Below, in pieces: positions 1 to 11,429 of a stretch of 64,000 nucleotides of DNA. This DNA is from Diphasiastrum complanatum (lineage: Eukaryota; Streptophyta; Lycopodiopsida; Lycopodiales; Lycopodiaceae). The stretch is from positions 11,687,506 through 11,751,505 of the forward strand of contig CM055095.1 in the NCBI GenBank assembly GCA_029204225.1. Direction: 5' to 3'. A program made the position numbers and the translations under genes. Every line of letters begins with the position of its first letter. The first letter of the stretch is position 1. Below the pieces are notes generated by a model, which was not told the origin of the DNA, made no database searches, and saw only the letters and a list, made by a program, of their open reading frames with translations.

Positions 1-713
1 TTGATCTTAATCTGAAGTAGATTGATAGATCAAGTATTCTGACAACCAATCCCTCTTGAGGATCAGATTAGGATCCACTCTTAGTCCTTTTTTGTACTTT
101 TTCCACACTTGGTTTACAGGAACTGTAGCAGTAGGCCGCCTCTTGAATCTTTCTTCTTTAGATTCGCGTTCGAATGGGAGGCGACTCAAAAATCTTCGTT
201 TTCGTGTTCGTCCACTACTCCCTTTATCATTTGCGGCAGGTCATAGTACTATCTCCCCAGAACTTCATAGCTGATAGGATCGTCATTCGCCATTGTCTTG
301 CTCTCATCAAATCTGACATCTCTCATTGTTTTCATAGTGTTCATGTCTGGCATGTAGACTCTGTATTATGACGAATTGTTGTCATAGCCTACCAGTAATC
401 CTTGTTCAGCTTTCTCATCAAGCTTCTTTTGAAGTTTATCAGAAATATGTGCATAAGATGCACAGCCAAAGATTTTGACGTGAGACAGGTTGGGCTGTCT
501 ACCCCACCATAGCTCATGTGGTGTCGTGTGAGGGATACCAGACTTACATGTCCAGTTCTGGATGTATGTGGCTGTAGCTACTGCTTTAGCCCACAGTACC
601 CTTGGAGCTTTCGAGTAGGCCATCATGCATCTAGCTGCTTCCATCAGGGTCTTGTTCTTTCGTTCAGCAAGAGCATTGTGCTGTGGTGTCATTAGAGGAG
701 TTTTGAACACCAA
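1..713 (-). pseudogene. Ty1/copia integrase fragment (copia A, C-terminal half of integrase)
   Basis: The minus-strand frame at 366-713 gives 115 residues that match the second half of a copia integrase. It has a TPQHNALAERKNKTLMEAAR block, which carries the catalytic Glu, then the WAKAVATATYIQN and FGCASYAHI segments and ends at LLVGYDN. A further frame at 7-189 may be the linker toward reverse transcriptase. Upstream (right) of 713 the copia homology stops abruptly. The catalytic Asp residues are missing and foreign DNA intervenes before protease and gag resume at about 1790. This is a dead fragment that would have acted in cDNA integration. Confidence 0.85.
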
Positions 714-997
714 AAGGGCCTTTTGTCAAGATGTTGTTTTTGACTTTTCAACTATTCGACGTACACTTGGCCCACTTATATATTTACACCTGTGAAAGAC
801 TGTAACGTTGTTGTTGGTCGATTTCTTTTTTGGAACTTTTCGGTCATATTTTTATACAATTTAAAACTCCCACCGGGCAAGGTCTTGACTTGTGATTGGA
901 CCGTAATTGCTGCCCATGAGTTTTCTAAGTGCCCGGGACCTAACACTTGTGGTTAAAGTAAGTCTATTTTGATCTAACCGTAATTAGACTAACATAT

Positions 998-1763
998 ATG
1001 ATTTATGAAAGACCGCCAACATTTATTACAGATTTGGTTATTTATTTTCATATTGATTCAACTATATTTTGTTTCAGACTCTGTTGTTCATCTTCTTTTA
1101 GCTTTGCAATGGCTTCCGGATGCCGTAGACCACGAAGCAATATTGTCTCAGTTTCTATTTGTAATGAAAAAGATTCTGATGGCTCTTGGATACCACGTAT
1201 CTATAGAAAATTTCAATGGGTTCTCATGCATCCCTCCTCAAGAGGTGTTTTTGGTAAAAAGAGAAAATCAAATATGGATTATAGGCATTTTTGGAAAGGT
1301 AGAATTTTAGACTTCAAAGTTTCACTCGGTGGTCGATCCATTTCAGAGGTCTTGATTCAACATGTCTACATACATAAGGAAATTAGAGTAGAAGGCATAA
1401 GTTCAAATGACAGACTCAAATGCAATTGTAAGTTTTGGAGAATTTTTTTCTTTGAGCTTTGTATTAATCATTTAGACGTATATCTGAGTATTTAAATGAC
1501 ATATAGTTTTATGGATTTGTGCAGATTTGTATCCATCAAGCATAATTGAATGGCAACCTATACAATCCCTTGTCGGCATCATGGACGTTATTCATTCTGA
1601 TATTGGTCTTCTGCAATACAAGAACCGCTCCACGAGATCACTTTTGGATTCTTGTATTTTCTTATATGATTCATTTTACACATCATCCAATTTAGGTGGA
1701 AAATTATGTGCCACAGATGTCTGGGTGGACATCATGAGTCTGATGCATCTGATCTGCAAGTAG
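998..1763 (+). pseudogene. Unrecognised two-exon reading frame inserted in copia A
   Basis: Copia A is interrupted between about 714 and 1790. On the plus strand a frame from 998 to 1427 ends at a good GT donor (GTAAGT, 1428). A CAG acceptor at 1522-1524 leads into an open frame from 1525 to a stop at 1763. The codon split T|AT keeps the phase across this 97-bp putative intron, which argues for a spliced origin. I recognise no domain. Exon 1 contains CNEKDSDGSWIPRIYRKFQW and exon 2 starts LYPSSIIEWQPIQSLVG. It could be a captured host gene piece or part of another mobile element. The start is arbitrary and function is unknown. Confidence 0.4.
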
Positions 1764-1792
1764 GCGTGTATGTGCGTGTGTGAATCCTATTT

Positions 1793-2452
1793 TCATTTAA
1801 ATTTGTTTGAAGTGAATGCTAGCTTCACATTTACCTTCAAATGATATAGGTTTTCTTTCCTTCTACCTTGAGCGATTAATGTATTGGTACTGGCGTCAAT
1901 CACGTTGCATGCTTCATCTGAAAACGTCACACGCATCCCTGCATATGCTATTCTTGCTACAGAAAGCAAGTCTTGTTGCAGAGTAGGCACGAACAGAACG
2001 TCTTCAAGTCGTTTCTCTCTGCCGTTGTTGTTGAGCCATAGTGAACCAATGTCGTTCACTTGATGTCTAGATCCATATCCAAGAATAATGAATCTTGAAG
2101 GATCTGCACTTCTAAAATCAGACATGATTCGTCTTAATGTCACGAAGTGTGAGGTGGCTCCTGAGTCTAGAATCACCTCATGTGTGTCAGATGTTGATGT
2201 TGCACACAGGTCTTCATAGATGTAGGCGGTCGAACAGTTTTTGTTCGTTCTTTCTTCGCCCATCTTCGAGCTCTCGGGCTCCTTGACATAGGATGAGCTG
2301 TTGTTGTTCTCTAGTCTGTTCTGTGCTGATTTGTTTCTCAAGTTCTGGCGGCAATCCACGGTTGTGTGACCCTTCTTGTGGCAATGAATACACTCAATCT
2401 TGGGATTGAGCCAGCATGTATCTATTGTATGCCCGTCTCTTCTACATCTCAC
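1793..2452 (-). pseudogene. Copia A zinc knuckle and aspartic protease
   Basis: This minus-strand frame of 219 residues begins in the nucleocapsid part of Gag-Pol. A CCHC zinc knuckle (CIHCHKKGHTTVDC, about residues 21-34) binds RNA in the family. The retroviral-type protease active site DSGATSH follows near residue 97. The frame then continues into the GAG-pre-integrase region (LEDVLFVPTLQQDLLSVARI). It lies downstream of the gag frame at 2524-3210 but in a different frame, so at least one frameshift separates them. The frame stops at 1793, where the foreign insert begins. Confidence 0.9.
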
Positions 2453-2523
2453 GCAAGTCTTCTTGTCTGCACCTTGCTGCTTCGACCTCCCTTTGCTCTT
2501 CCAGTTGCCCTTATTGGTCCCCT

Positions 2524-3210
2524 CTACTTGTTGATCATGATCTTGTCTTTGATTCGACTCCCTATTAGGCTTAAAATGTTTTTTGGATTTTCCTTGTTGT
2601 TGTAGAGGGCTTGGTCAGAACCATCTTTGTGATCAAGATGTTCTTTGGCCTCAACTTCCTCTCGAATCTCAACAATCGCCTTTTCGAGATTCATGGTAGG
2701 ATCCTTCGCGAGCAGGGTTCTCGTCGTCTGGAATGATCTGGGTAAGGCTCTCAACAGGTACGTGAGCTGCTTCTTAGCTGACACTGCGTTCTCTGCTCCA
2801 GAGTTATGTAGTGATAGAAACATATCCTTCATCTTTCTTACGAAAGAAGTGAGGTCTTTTCCATCCCATTGTAGATTCGTCAGATGATCTTCCAACATCA
2901 TGATTTGACTTCTTGATTTCGTCTGAAATCTTGTGAGCAATGCATCCCACATCTCCTTAGCTTTGGAGAGTGTAGCCAGGTCAAGTGTGAGACTATCTTT
3001 GATGGAAGATGATAGCAAGGCTACTGCCTTGTCATTTTTCTCCCTCCATTCGTGTAGCTCCTTGCTTGATGTTGTAGGCACATCTTCTGTGCCATCCACC
3101 CAAGGGAAGAGTCCTTCTCCCTTGAGTATGAATGATGTCTTAACTTTCCAGGCTAGAAAGTTAGATCCTGAAGAATCAAGAATTGTACAGATCTTGCTCT
3201 GCATGACCAT
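2524..3210 (-). pseudogene. Copia A Gag (UBN2-type capsid)
   Basis: This minus-strand frame of 228 residues is typical of plant copia Gag. It contains the WKVKTSFILKGEGLFPWVDG segment near the N-terminus, then EMWDALLTRFQTKSRSQIMMLEDHLTNLQ, and a leucine-rich C-terminal region ending in KKQLTYLLRALPRSFQTTR. Gag forms the cytoplasmic virus-like particle that packages element RNA. The Met at 3210 fits the usual start. Relatively few internal stops suggest this copia copy is younger than copia B or F. It lies head-to-head with the plus-strand copia J, whose PBS is at 3246. Confidence 0.9.
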
Positions 3211-3245
3211 TCAATACTTCCACAGTTTCCCACGATTTTACTACA

Positions 3246-3257
3246 TGGTATCCGAAC
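3246..3257 (+). other. Primer binding site of copia J (mutated tRNA-iMet type)
   Basis: TGGTATCCGAAC follows the LTR-like end TTTTACTACA. It matches the initiator-Met PBS consensus TGGTATCAGAGC with several substitutions. The preceding bases (about 3205-3245) resemble the LTR end at 12640-12675, so this is the same broad copia group. The LTR body is truncated at the junction with copia A. Confidence 0.6.
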
Positions 3258-3390
3258 GGGTGGTTCAGTAATCTGCATTTCTATTGCAAATTATGAGTCT
3301 TGTTTTTACCAAGACCTCATTTCAACAAGTTTGCGGCCAACAATATTTCGATATCATTGTTTCTACCAATGATCTTGCTACTATACCAGA

Positions 3391-3880
3391 ATGGATCCAT
3401 CATCTAGTTCATCTCTGATTGACAAACTTGACGGAGAGAACTACCATCTTTGAAAATTCAAAATGAGAGTCATTCTACTAGCCAAAGAACTGTGGGACAT
3501 AGTTGATGGTATTGAAGTCAAGCCAGAGGTCGATGTAGCCAGCATCACCAAATGGAGACAATGAGATGGCAAGGCATTTTCCTTAATCACACTAAACATC
3601 AAAGACTCCCAGATCAGTCACATTTGATCTGCTCAGATTGCTAAGGACACTTGGGACATCGGAACAACTCTTTATGACATTAGAGATGTCACATCCAAAC
3701 TCCATCTGAGGAAGAGATTTTTCACTTTGAGATTGTCTGAAGCAAAACAGTATTTTGAGCCATCTTAGCACTTTTAAAAACCTTATGGAGCAGATGACTG
3801 CAACCGGCTCAATCATTGGCTATTTCGACCTAGCAACATCTCGCTCTATCAAGAGTCATTTCGATGCTACTATAAGAGGA
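3391..3880 (+). pseudogene. Copia J Gag remnant
   Basis: An ATG at 3391 opens a frame reading MDPSSSSSLIDKLDGENYHL, the usual start of plant copia Gag, 134 bp after the PBS. Several in-frame stops follow, for example at the position of the conserved Trp in 'W-K-F-K-M-R'. Later pieces still read ELWDIVDGIEVKPE and AKDTWDIGTTLYD. Homology fades around 3850-3880 and nothing downstream continues the pol order. It is an ancient 5' fragment of about 630 bp including the PBS. Confidence 0.75.
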
Positions 3881-3899
3881 GATAAGAAGAAATGAATCC

Positions 3900-4626
3900 T
3901 CCTCAATGTAGTGGGTTTCTTTCCTGGCCTAATCTCAACCTAGATCTAATCAATTTAGCATCAAGGACATGAAGTTAGTTGTCACATGTAGATTCGTTTC
4001 CATGAGAGCGATAGCATAGTTTAGATTTCAACATGAATGGAAGATTCACATCTAACTCTACCATCCACTAACCTTAAGCATTAACATTACATCCATTAAC
4101 ACTAGATCCACAATGAAGATAGTTTACTCTTTCTCTCTCTCCCTTTCTCTCTCATAAAAAGTATAAAAACATGCAATCCCAATAACAATCAGATCCAACA
4201 ATTAGCAAAACACAATAAAAGCATGAGAGATGGAGGAAAAGTGATAGAGAGCAAGGACATTCATAAATCCATTTCACAAGAGATCCAATCTGCTTTATTG
4301 AAATGAAGATATGTACATGTGTAGGAAACTCAAGTTGGTCCCTTTCTATAGTAGAGGACCCTGGCCTACCTCCCTAACTATTCAAATTTAAAAAAGAGTG
4401 AGAACCATCCAAAATTGGAGAAAAACCCAACTTTATTCACTAACTTGACATTTAGGCCCTGTGACATTAAAAGTCCCGCAAAAAGACCCAAAGTCCTTTT
4501 ATTGACTTTCTAATTAATCAAATTTCTATGTGATCATCGGGTGGGACGTACACATGCAGGGTGCCAAATCCCTCTCACTTATTAACTAGGGTTAGGATTG
4601 CCTTGGGATCTGCAAACCCTCCAACA
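3900..4626 (-). repeat. 3' LTR of a minus-strand LTR retrotransposon (left edge uncertain)
   Basis: The right boundary is set by the polypurine tract at 4627-4640. Reading the minus strand, the LTR starts TGTTGGAGGGTTTGC at 4626. The left edge is not visible; homology to copia J ends near 3880. The segment includes a pyrimidine tract at 4129-4155 and otherwise no ORF. Confidence 0.55.
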
Positions 4627-4640
4627 GTATCCCCCACCAA
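4627..4640 (-). other. Polypurine tract
   Basis: On the minus strand the 14 bases TTGGTGGGGGATAC directly precede TGTTGG. This is the standard PPT/LTR junction that primes plus-strand DNA synthesis. It fixes the orientation of the element whose last ORF lies at 5075-5916. Confidence 0.75.
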
Positions 4641-5074
4641 AATTGGTGGCAGTCCCATGACACCTACAAGATGCAGTTACTGTGGGCTTTTATTTGCTTC
4701 ACATCGAATCTTTTTTAAATGATACTGCATCTTTTTTCCATAAAATCGAGTCGGGCAATGTTGAAATCTAAATTGTGCAGCAAAAAACAACGGTGGGCTC
4801 TGGTGATCCACTTTGGAGTTGTCCAGGCTATGAATCGAGATTCCCAGGAGCCTCCCATCATTGCTGCACAGAAATACAATCTAGCCACAGGCAGCTTATC
4901 CTTAATGCTCTATGACGCCATTGGCTTATTTGGATTGAATGCCAAAGGAGGAAGACAATCATCCCATCATGTTGCCACGGATGCCAATAGAGTCAAATCT
5001 TTTGCAAAGAGCGCCGATTGTCTCACTGTGGGATCAGGAGAGTGTATATACTCCTGTTGGTATGCTTGTAGTGC

Positions 5075-5916
5075 TCAGTAGAAATCCACTGAAATTTCCC
5101 AACTATAAGGTTGGTGGATGATTGGCCAGTTCAACGTATGTATAGTAATTTTGTCTATGGCCAATCCCAAATCCTTCCACTTATTCATGCACGACATTGG
5201 GACATAATATGGATCTACGCGTAATTGGCGAGGGATGGTCCCATAACTCCTAATGGATTCTGGAGTTTTCTCAAAAACTATAACCCTCCAAGCTGGCTGC
5301 TCTACCAATGCTGGTATTTTATCCAACTTTTTGTCGACCTCTATTTCAGAGGTCTTAAACTTGAAGACCCAACCACCACGCGAGACTCATAAGGATGTTG
5401 CGCTAAAAAGCTCTAAATCTGGTCCTTGACGCTAATTGGTCTTCTGAACAATGGGGTGGTCCTTGATGAAGATGGACCTGGCTGCATTGCATGTGGAGCT
5501 GGCTATTTTTCTGCAACTTCAAGGGCTCCACCCTGGTCCATGCCCAAATTCAACCCTGTATCCATAGGTGCATCAGCTTGGTGTAGAGGGGAGAACTGCG
5601 GCATGGCCAGAACTGAAATTTGAGGCTTGGCTTCCAACACCTGAGCGGCAGCCTTTTCATATTCGTTGATGGTTGCTTTAGCCTTTGCTAACTCAGTGGA
5701 AGCGGTACCCTTGAATCTATCAAAATGGCCTTGGAATCCTTGAAGGGCCACTTTATAGGTTTCAACCTTTTTAAACAAATACGCGATCATTAGAGAAAAT
5801 ATGGGCCCAAAGAGGGCTCTATAAGAAATGCCATGTAGGATAGAGAAAAATAACTGTAAAGTAGTTATAATATCATTTTCTAATTTCTTTACGCATCTGC
5901 CCACACTACTTTCCAT
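5075..5916 (-). pseudogene. 3'-terminal ORF of a gypsy-like element, broken
   Basis: Two minus-strand frames (5503-5916 and 5075-5326) lie just upstream of the PPT at 4627. The first has a charged, Ala/Lys/Glu-rich probable coiled coil (LQGFQGHFDRFKGTASTELA and onward). The second reads WRVIVFEKTPESIRSYGTIP. The position between pol and 3' LTR and the coiled-coil character match the extra ORF of the gypsy element at 14250-17129. I see no transmembrane segments or signal peptide that would make it an envelope protein. Frames are joined only by frameshifts, so it is non-functional. Confidence 0.5.
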
Positions 5917-6201
5917 GTAAATGAATGCACCTTAGTTTAGTCACATCAAACGTCACTGATGCTTAACCATAATTAAAATATAATTCTCAAAACGATGAAA
6001 TATTCCCTTCCAAAAGTTGGAAACACTCAAAAATTTGAATTAGAAGTGACATCTCTGAAACAAAGTCTACGCCATCTCTATCTCTAGGGCCAAACAAGTG
6101 TTTAGCGCCATCTCTATCTCCAACAAAGTCAAACAAGTGTTTAGCGCCATCACTAGCTTTGTTATTGTCACTGTATTGTTTGTTACTATACTATTGTACT
6201 G
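5917..6201. other. Short spacer, no gene seen
   Basis: The stretch is AT-rich. Near 6065-6150 it carries a local duplication of about 40 bp (gtttagcgccatc repeated), probably replication slippage. No promoter or coding signal can be supported. Confidence 0.5.
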
Positions 6202-8450
6202 ATGACAAAGCTTTATCATCTTCATGTGGATCTGTCACCAAAATATGCTCTGCTCAGGACAAGAAATTCAAAGCAACCCAAATTGACAACTTCTGATATG
6301 GTCCGATACAAAGAGGAAAAGCTAAAGCATGTAGATTTATGGTCATCAAGAACATTGTATCCTATTGATCCATGTTTATTGCAACATCCAGATTTTCATT
6401 CGGTGAGTCAGTTAATAATGTATATGTGTCATGGCAAAAATGGCCTTTTGGGTTACTGTGAGAATTTGATGCTCTATGGGAATGCACATTCAATGCCAAG
6501 AATACATTATTTGGAAGAGAAATCAAGGAAAATATTAAAGGAGTGCGAAGAAAAATCTACAAAGTTAAAAACTTATTTGGATGAAAATGAGATGCTCAAG
6601 AAGGAGATCGCAAGGTGAAATCTTCTTTGCATCATTATGCAACTAGTAATGATGAGATAAAAACTGCATTTCAATCCATGCATATCTCATATTTGTCTCT
6701 TGTTAAATATATGGATGTGTTCAACAGAAAGGTCCGAAACAACAAGAGGAAAAGACTGGTAACCAAGGATATATGTGATCTATCATCCAGAGGAGGTCAT
6801 AGAAAAAGACAAATCCATGCATTCAAGTAAGTTATAGCTTATTTGGTATTAAATATTTCTTGAACTTTTTGATTAATCACTAGTTTTATTATTTATTCAT
6901 TTCAACTTTCTGTTGATTTGCTTATTATATTGCTGTGAATATTATGAGTGTCAAAATTTCTACTGACATTTTCATGAACATTATGTTTGCAATGCACATC
7001 AGCATTGGTTGGTGAAGACCATTTGGCCGATGAGATTTCGATTAGAAACTCACTATTCTTTATCTTGACTTCTAAATCTATGAAATCAATGCTGAACAAT
7101 AACAAAATGGAAAAGATTAAGACTCCAGTTACTGATAGCACTATGGATGAAGTTGGAAAAATATTAGACACTACATTGTTTCAAGGGGCATGTGACTTCT
7201 CTAGCATTAGTAGGGAAGCATATGCAACAATGTTTAAGATGATAAAGGAGGCATTTGCATAGGTAAATATAAAAAAGTTTCCAATTCCACGACCATTTCA
7301 TCTTTTTAAAAAAAGAGACATGTTAAACCAAGGTATGCAGACAATAGTTGGTAATCCATCTCATATCAATTAAGTGTATTGATTGAAAGGAGAAAGTCTG
7401 GCTTATAACAATTCCAACAATTTATTTATTGACATTAATCAGTTATTAACACTCATTATAAATTTTTACGGTATTACAAATGAGAATGTTAATAACAAGT
7501 TGATAGTTGTTCTCAAGTTAGATGAGTCTGAAATTATAAAAGGACCAAAAATGGAAAGAGTCAGTCTCATGATCATGAATGGAGCACTTTCAAATTCAAA
7601 AGACTCAGAAGGCCTCAATTTCAGTGTTCAATCAAAAAATGATATCTGGTGGTTGGCAGCATTTCAGGTATAGCAGTTCCTTTGCATAATAAATAGGGAT
7701 AATCATTTGAATATGGATTTCATTTGGAAAATCTTCTCTATGTTAATATTATGAGACTAATCACAGTTTTATATTCTCTTATAGGTGATGAAAGAAGACC
7801 ATGACATTCTCTCATGAATATTTAATAGAATGTCATATCCTGCCACCATAAAAAATCACATGGAGGGAGTTCCACTCAATATTTCCGGAATTGGCACTTT
7901 TAACATTGAATGGCATTTAGCAAAGACATCAAAATGTATGTTCAATGTATCCCATGGCACTAACTCTAAATACCCTTGTTTGTACTGCATGAAGACAACA
8001 AAAGACATGACAAGGAGTACAAGAATTTCAAGAGATCGAGAAGATCCTAATTGGAAACCTGTACTATCGATTCCTCTTCAAAATATTCATATCTGTACAT
8101 TGCATGGGGAGGAGCGTATTATAGAAAAAATAATATATCTTCACATCTTGTTTGTATGGAATTCCGAGCCAGAGGCCTCTGCGAAGGAAGCTATTTCCGG
8201 ATTACAAGATGTGTTGTCCAAAGCAGGCTTACATAAGGCCACGTTAAAATAAAAAAAGGTGACAAGCTACAAGGTAAAACAAGAAATATTCCATGCAATC
8301 CAAGCATTGGTGGATCTAAAGCTCAAAGATTTTTATCAAATTATTCTGGCAAACAATCCAAGATTCAATACTCGGTTTGGAAAGAAATTATTGCAACAAC
8401 TCAAGATTTCGAAGAAGAAGGTTCTACTCATATACACAAAGTAGAAATTT
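6202..8450 (+). pseudogene. Unrecognised multi-exon transposase-like pseudogene
   Basis: Consecutive plus-strand frames at 6202-6618, 6615-6830, about 7002-7262, 7383-7667, 7785-8252 and 8259-8444 behave like exons of one gene. A CAA|GTAAGT donor near 6828 has a CAG acceptor near 7000. A CAG|GTATAG donor at 7668 and TATAG acceptor at 7784 keep phase 0. The exon after 7785 has one in-frame TGA (7815). The first block has a Lys/Glu-rich coiled coil (residues about 105-138). The fifth reads GTFNIEWHLAKTSKCMFNV and then CLYC, a His/Cys pattern reminiscent of RNase H-fold transposases. Frame breaks at 6618 and 8252 show decay. Family not identified. Confidence 0.45.
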
Positions 8451-8520
8451 GGAAAAAATTAGACAACATGGTGAAGTACTTGAGAAAAGATAAATTTTCA
8501 AATACTGATAGAAACTAATC

Positions 8521-9137
8521 TACAGATATTGTAAGAGGACTGGCCATGATATCAAGGACTGTAGAACTCTAAAATACAACAATGAAAAGAAGAAGTAGTC
8601 CCAACAACAAGCCAATGTTGCCTCAGCCAGTCACTTGATCTAGCAACAAGAGAAAGATGAAGCTGCCTTTATAAGAATATCAATTCCTAGAATTTGGACT
8701 CAGGAGCAACTCAACACATGACTCACCATCGAGACTAGTTCCAGGGTTACAAAGCATTCACCCATTCTAGAGTTGTGCAACTTGGAGACAACTCATCTCA
8801 TTTCATCAAAGGTGAAGGAACAATCATAATCGAATTTTAGAGAGGTGAAGTTAAGTTGTTGTCCAATGTTCTACACGTTTCCAATCTCACCAAAAATTTG
8901 CTTTCAATAAGCAAAATCACTGATTCTGGTTGTAGAGTTGAAATCGATATAGAGGGCTGCACCATTCTTGACAAGTCTCGAAAAGTTTTAGCTTTTGGTA
9001 GAAGATGTGGCTACCTTTACAAACTCAGTCACTCTTATTCTACAAATAGTCAAGCTCTTCATACTTCAACTTCTGATTCGGCTAATCTGTTGTGGCATTT
9101 CAGATTAGGCCATTTAAATTTTAATAGTATTCAATAA
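8521..9137 (+). pseudogene. Copia B nucleocapsid, protease and GAG-pre-integrase
   Basis: Reading starts with a damaged zinc knuckle YRYCKRTGHDIKDC, where the first Cys is Tyr (TAC for TGC). The protease active site LDSGATQHM lies at about 8693. The 8856-9137 frame carries the GAG-pre-integrase domain (NLTKNLLSISKITDSGCRVE, then LLWHFRLGHLNF). Several in-frame stops separate these pieces. Gag proper is absent and the left boundary with the unrelated pseudogene lies between 8450 and 8520. Confidence 0.85.
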
Positions 9138-9830
9138 ATGTCAAATTAGAATTTAGTTCAAGATCTTCCTTCTATTAGCAAATCTGATACTCCTTGTGAA
9201 AGCTGTATTATCAGCAAGCATTCTAGAAGTCCATTTATTTCTGATTCTGTTCATCCTTCTAGAGATTTGCTAGATCTTGTGCATAGTGACATTTGTGGCC
9301 CGATGCGAACCACTTCCATAGAGGGAGCTATTTATTTTCTAACTTTTATTGATGATTTTTCTTAAAGAACTGCAACTTATTTTCTGAAGAACAAATCCAA
9401 GGCTTTAAAGTTCTTCAAGCAGTTCAAGGCATCTATAGAAAATCAGACCCAAAGAAAAATAAAAGCTTTACGCATTGATGGAGGGGGAGAATACATCTCC
9501 ACCGAGTTCAAGGAATTCTCCAAGGCCTGTGGAATAAATCAACAATACACAACTAGCTACTCACCTCAGTCCAATGGAGTAGCAGAATGGAAAAATTGAA
9601 CACTTATTGAAAGTGCCAAAAGAATGATGGCCCATGCTTCTCTTCCAAAGAAATTTTGGGCAGAAGCTGTCACTACAACTGTCTATCTGCAAAATCGATC
9701 CATTACTAAGGCCCTGAATGGAAAGGCGCCTTATGAGATGTGGACTGGATTGAAATGATCACTCAAACATATTTGAGTGTCTGGATGCATTGCTTACTTT
9801 CAAATCTCTAAAGACTTAAGAAAGAATTGG
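9138..9830 (+). pseudogene. Copia B integrase core
   Basis: Translating across stops gives a full-length copia integrase core. It reads VHSDICGPMRTTSIEG (first catalytic Asp), LRIDGGGEYIS (second Asp, where the family usually has S-D-N) and SNGVAEWKN (catalytic Glu). WAEAVTTTVYLQNRS and SGCIAYFQISKDLRK follow. Stops interrupt it near 9136, 9364, 9598, 9757 and 9775. The domain would join element cDNA to target DNA, but this copy cannot be translated. Confidence 0.88.
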
Positions 9831-10143
9831 ACAACAAAAGCAGAAAATCGATTTTCATTGGCTACTCTCCATATCACAAGGCATATAAGCTCTACAATCT
9901 GGACACCCAGAAAGCATACACAAGTAGAGACTTTTGTGGAACACCAATTTTTGACCACAAGGGAAAAGTTCCAGAAAATTCCGATCAAGGGACGAAATCA
10001 ACAAATCCGATCCAAGGGTCAAAGAATAGAAAATCGACACTGACTTGGAAATTGAGTCAGAATCTCAACGGATCAAACAACATTAAAGGATCGAATTTTA
10101 ATCTAGAAGATTGAATCGATCCAATCAACCTCCATCCTGATTT

Positions 10144-10804
10144 ATGGATGATCCAGTCTGCTATGTTGTGCAAGAACCAAACACAGTTTCAGAGGCAGTG
10201 TCAACACTTGATGTTGATAAGTGGAAAGCTGCAATGGACTCAAATTTCGATTCTCTAATCGAGAATCAAACGTGGATTGTAAATGATCTACCAATGGATC
10301 GAAATCCGATTCCATGCAAGTGTATATTCAAAGTGAAGTATGATGCTGAAGGTAAATTAAATCGATACAAGGCGAGATTGGTTGCCAAGGGCTTTTCACA
10401 TTCCAGATTTGGATTATTCCAAGACCTTCAGCCCTATCGTGAAGCATACTTCAATCAGATTACTACTAGCAGCTACAACAGATCTCGAAGTTCATCAAAT
10501 GGATGTCCAGACTGCTTTCCTCAATGGAACCATTGAAGAGGAAATTTATATGTCACAACCAAAGGGATACGAGCTAAAGGGTAAGGAGCATCTAGTGTGC
10601 AAAATTCATAAGGCTCTGTATGGTCTGAAACAGTCACCAAGAGTTTGTTTTCAAAAACTCAATGCATTTCTAATCGAGAATGGTTTTATTCCAAACTCAA
10701 CATACTCGAATGTCTATTTCAAGTCTGTATCGAATTTCTTCATCATCATCACTCTTTATGTAGATGACACGTTACTGTTAAGTAACAATATAAATTTGCT
10801 GTAG
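10144..10804 (+). pseudogene. Copia B reverse transcriptase
   Basis: Two overlapping frames (10144-10536 and 10382-10804) together cover the copia RT. The first has KWKAAMDSNFDSLIENQTW and YKARLVAKGFSH. The second has MDVQTAFLNGTIEEEIYM, KALYGLKQSPR and the catalytic box LYVDDTLLLS. A frameshift near 10400 separates fingers from palm. The YVDD box is intact, so sequence decay elsewhere inactivated the element first. Confidence 0.92.
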
Positions 10805-11420
10805 GATACCAAATGCATGCTAGCACAAAAATCTAGGATGACTATTATGGGTCCATCCCATTACTATCTCGTAATCCAGATTTCCCGAATTAGATCCAAT
10901 AGACAAATTTTCATCAGTCAACAGAGATATCTCACTAACGTGCTGAAAAAATACAGAATGACCAACTATAATTCGAGCTACTTCCACTCAACACTGGTCT
11001 GAAGTTATCCAAGGAGCATGTCCACAAACCAAGGGAGAGAAGGAGGAAATAAAGCAATATTTGTTTCACTCCATTATCAAATCATTGATATATGTTATGC
11101 TCTGCACTTAACTTGACCTTGCTTATTCAATCAGCTCACTCAACCAATTTTTATCGAATTCAGACCCAGTCCATTGGAAAGCTCTCATGAAAGTCATGAA
11201 GTATGTCCAAGCCACAAAACATCTCAGTAGGCAGCCAATCTGCCGATATTCTCAAAGGCTACACAGATGTAGATTGGGCAGGGCAAAGAAATTTCTTTAG
11301 TTTATTGCAGGACAGAGTTTATGACAGCAGATTACTTCACAAAGGCACTATCAAAGGAGCACCATCTCAGATTTAACAATCTGCTAAGTCTGAAAATCGA
11401 AGTTTTTTTGGATCCACATT
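10805..11420 (+). pseudogene. Copia B RT thumb and remnants of RNase H
   Basis: After a stop at 10802 the frame resumes (10817-11002) with a copia thumb segment ending QRYLTNVLKKYRM. Scraps reading LAYSISSLNQF and WKALMKVMKYVQATKHLS mark the linker. An internal deletion removes most of RNase H. The last recognisable piece, TADYFTKALSKEHHLRF, is the normal copia Pol C-terminus, about 50 bp before the PPT. Confidence 0.85.
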
Positions 11421-11429
11421 AAGGGGGAG
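11421..11429 (+). other. Copia B polypurine tract
   Basis: AAGGGGGAG sits directly before TGTTGGATTTCAATGC. The same arrangement, in reverse, is found for copia D at 26529-26539, so both belong to one family. Confidence 0.85.
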
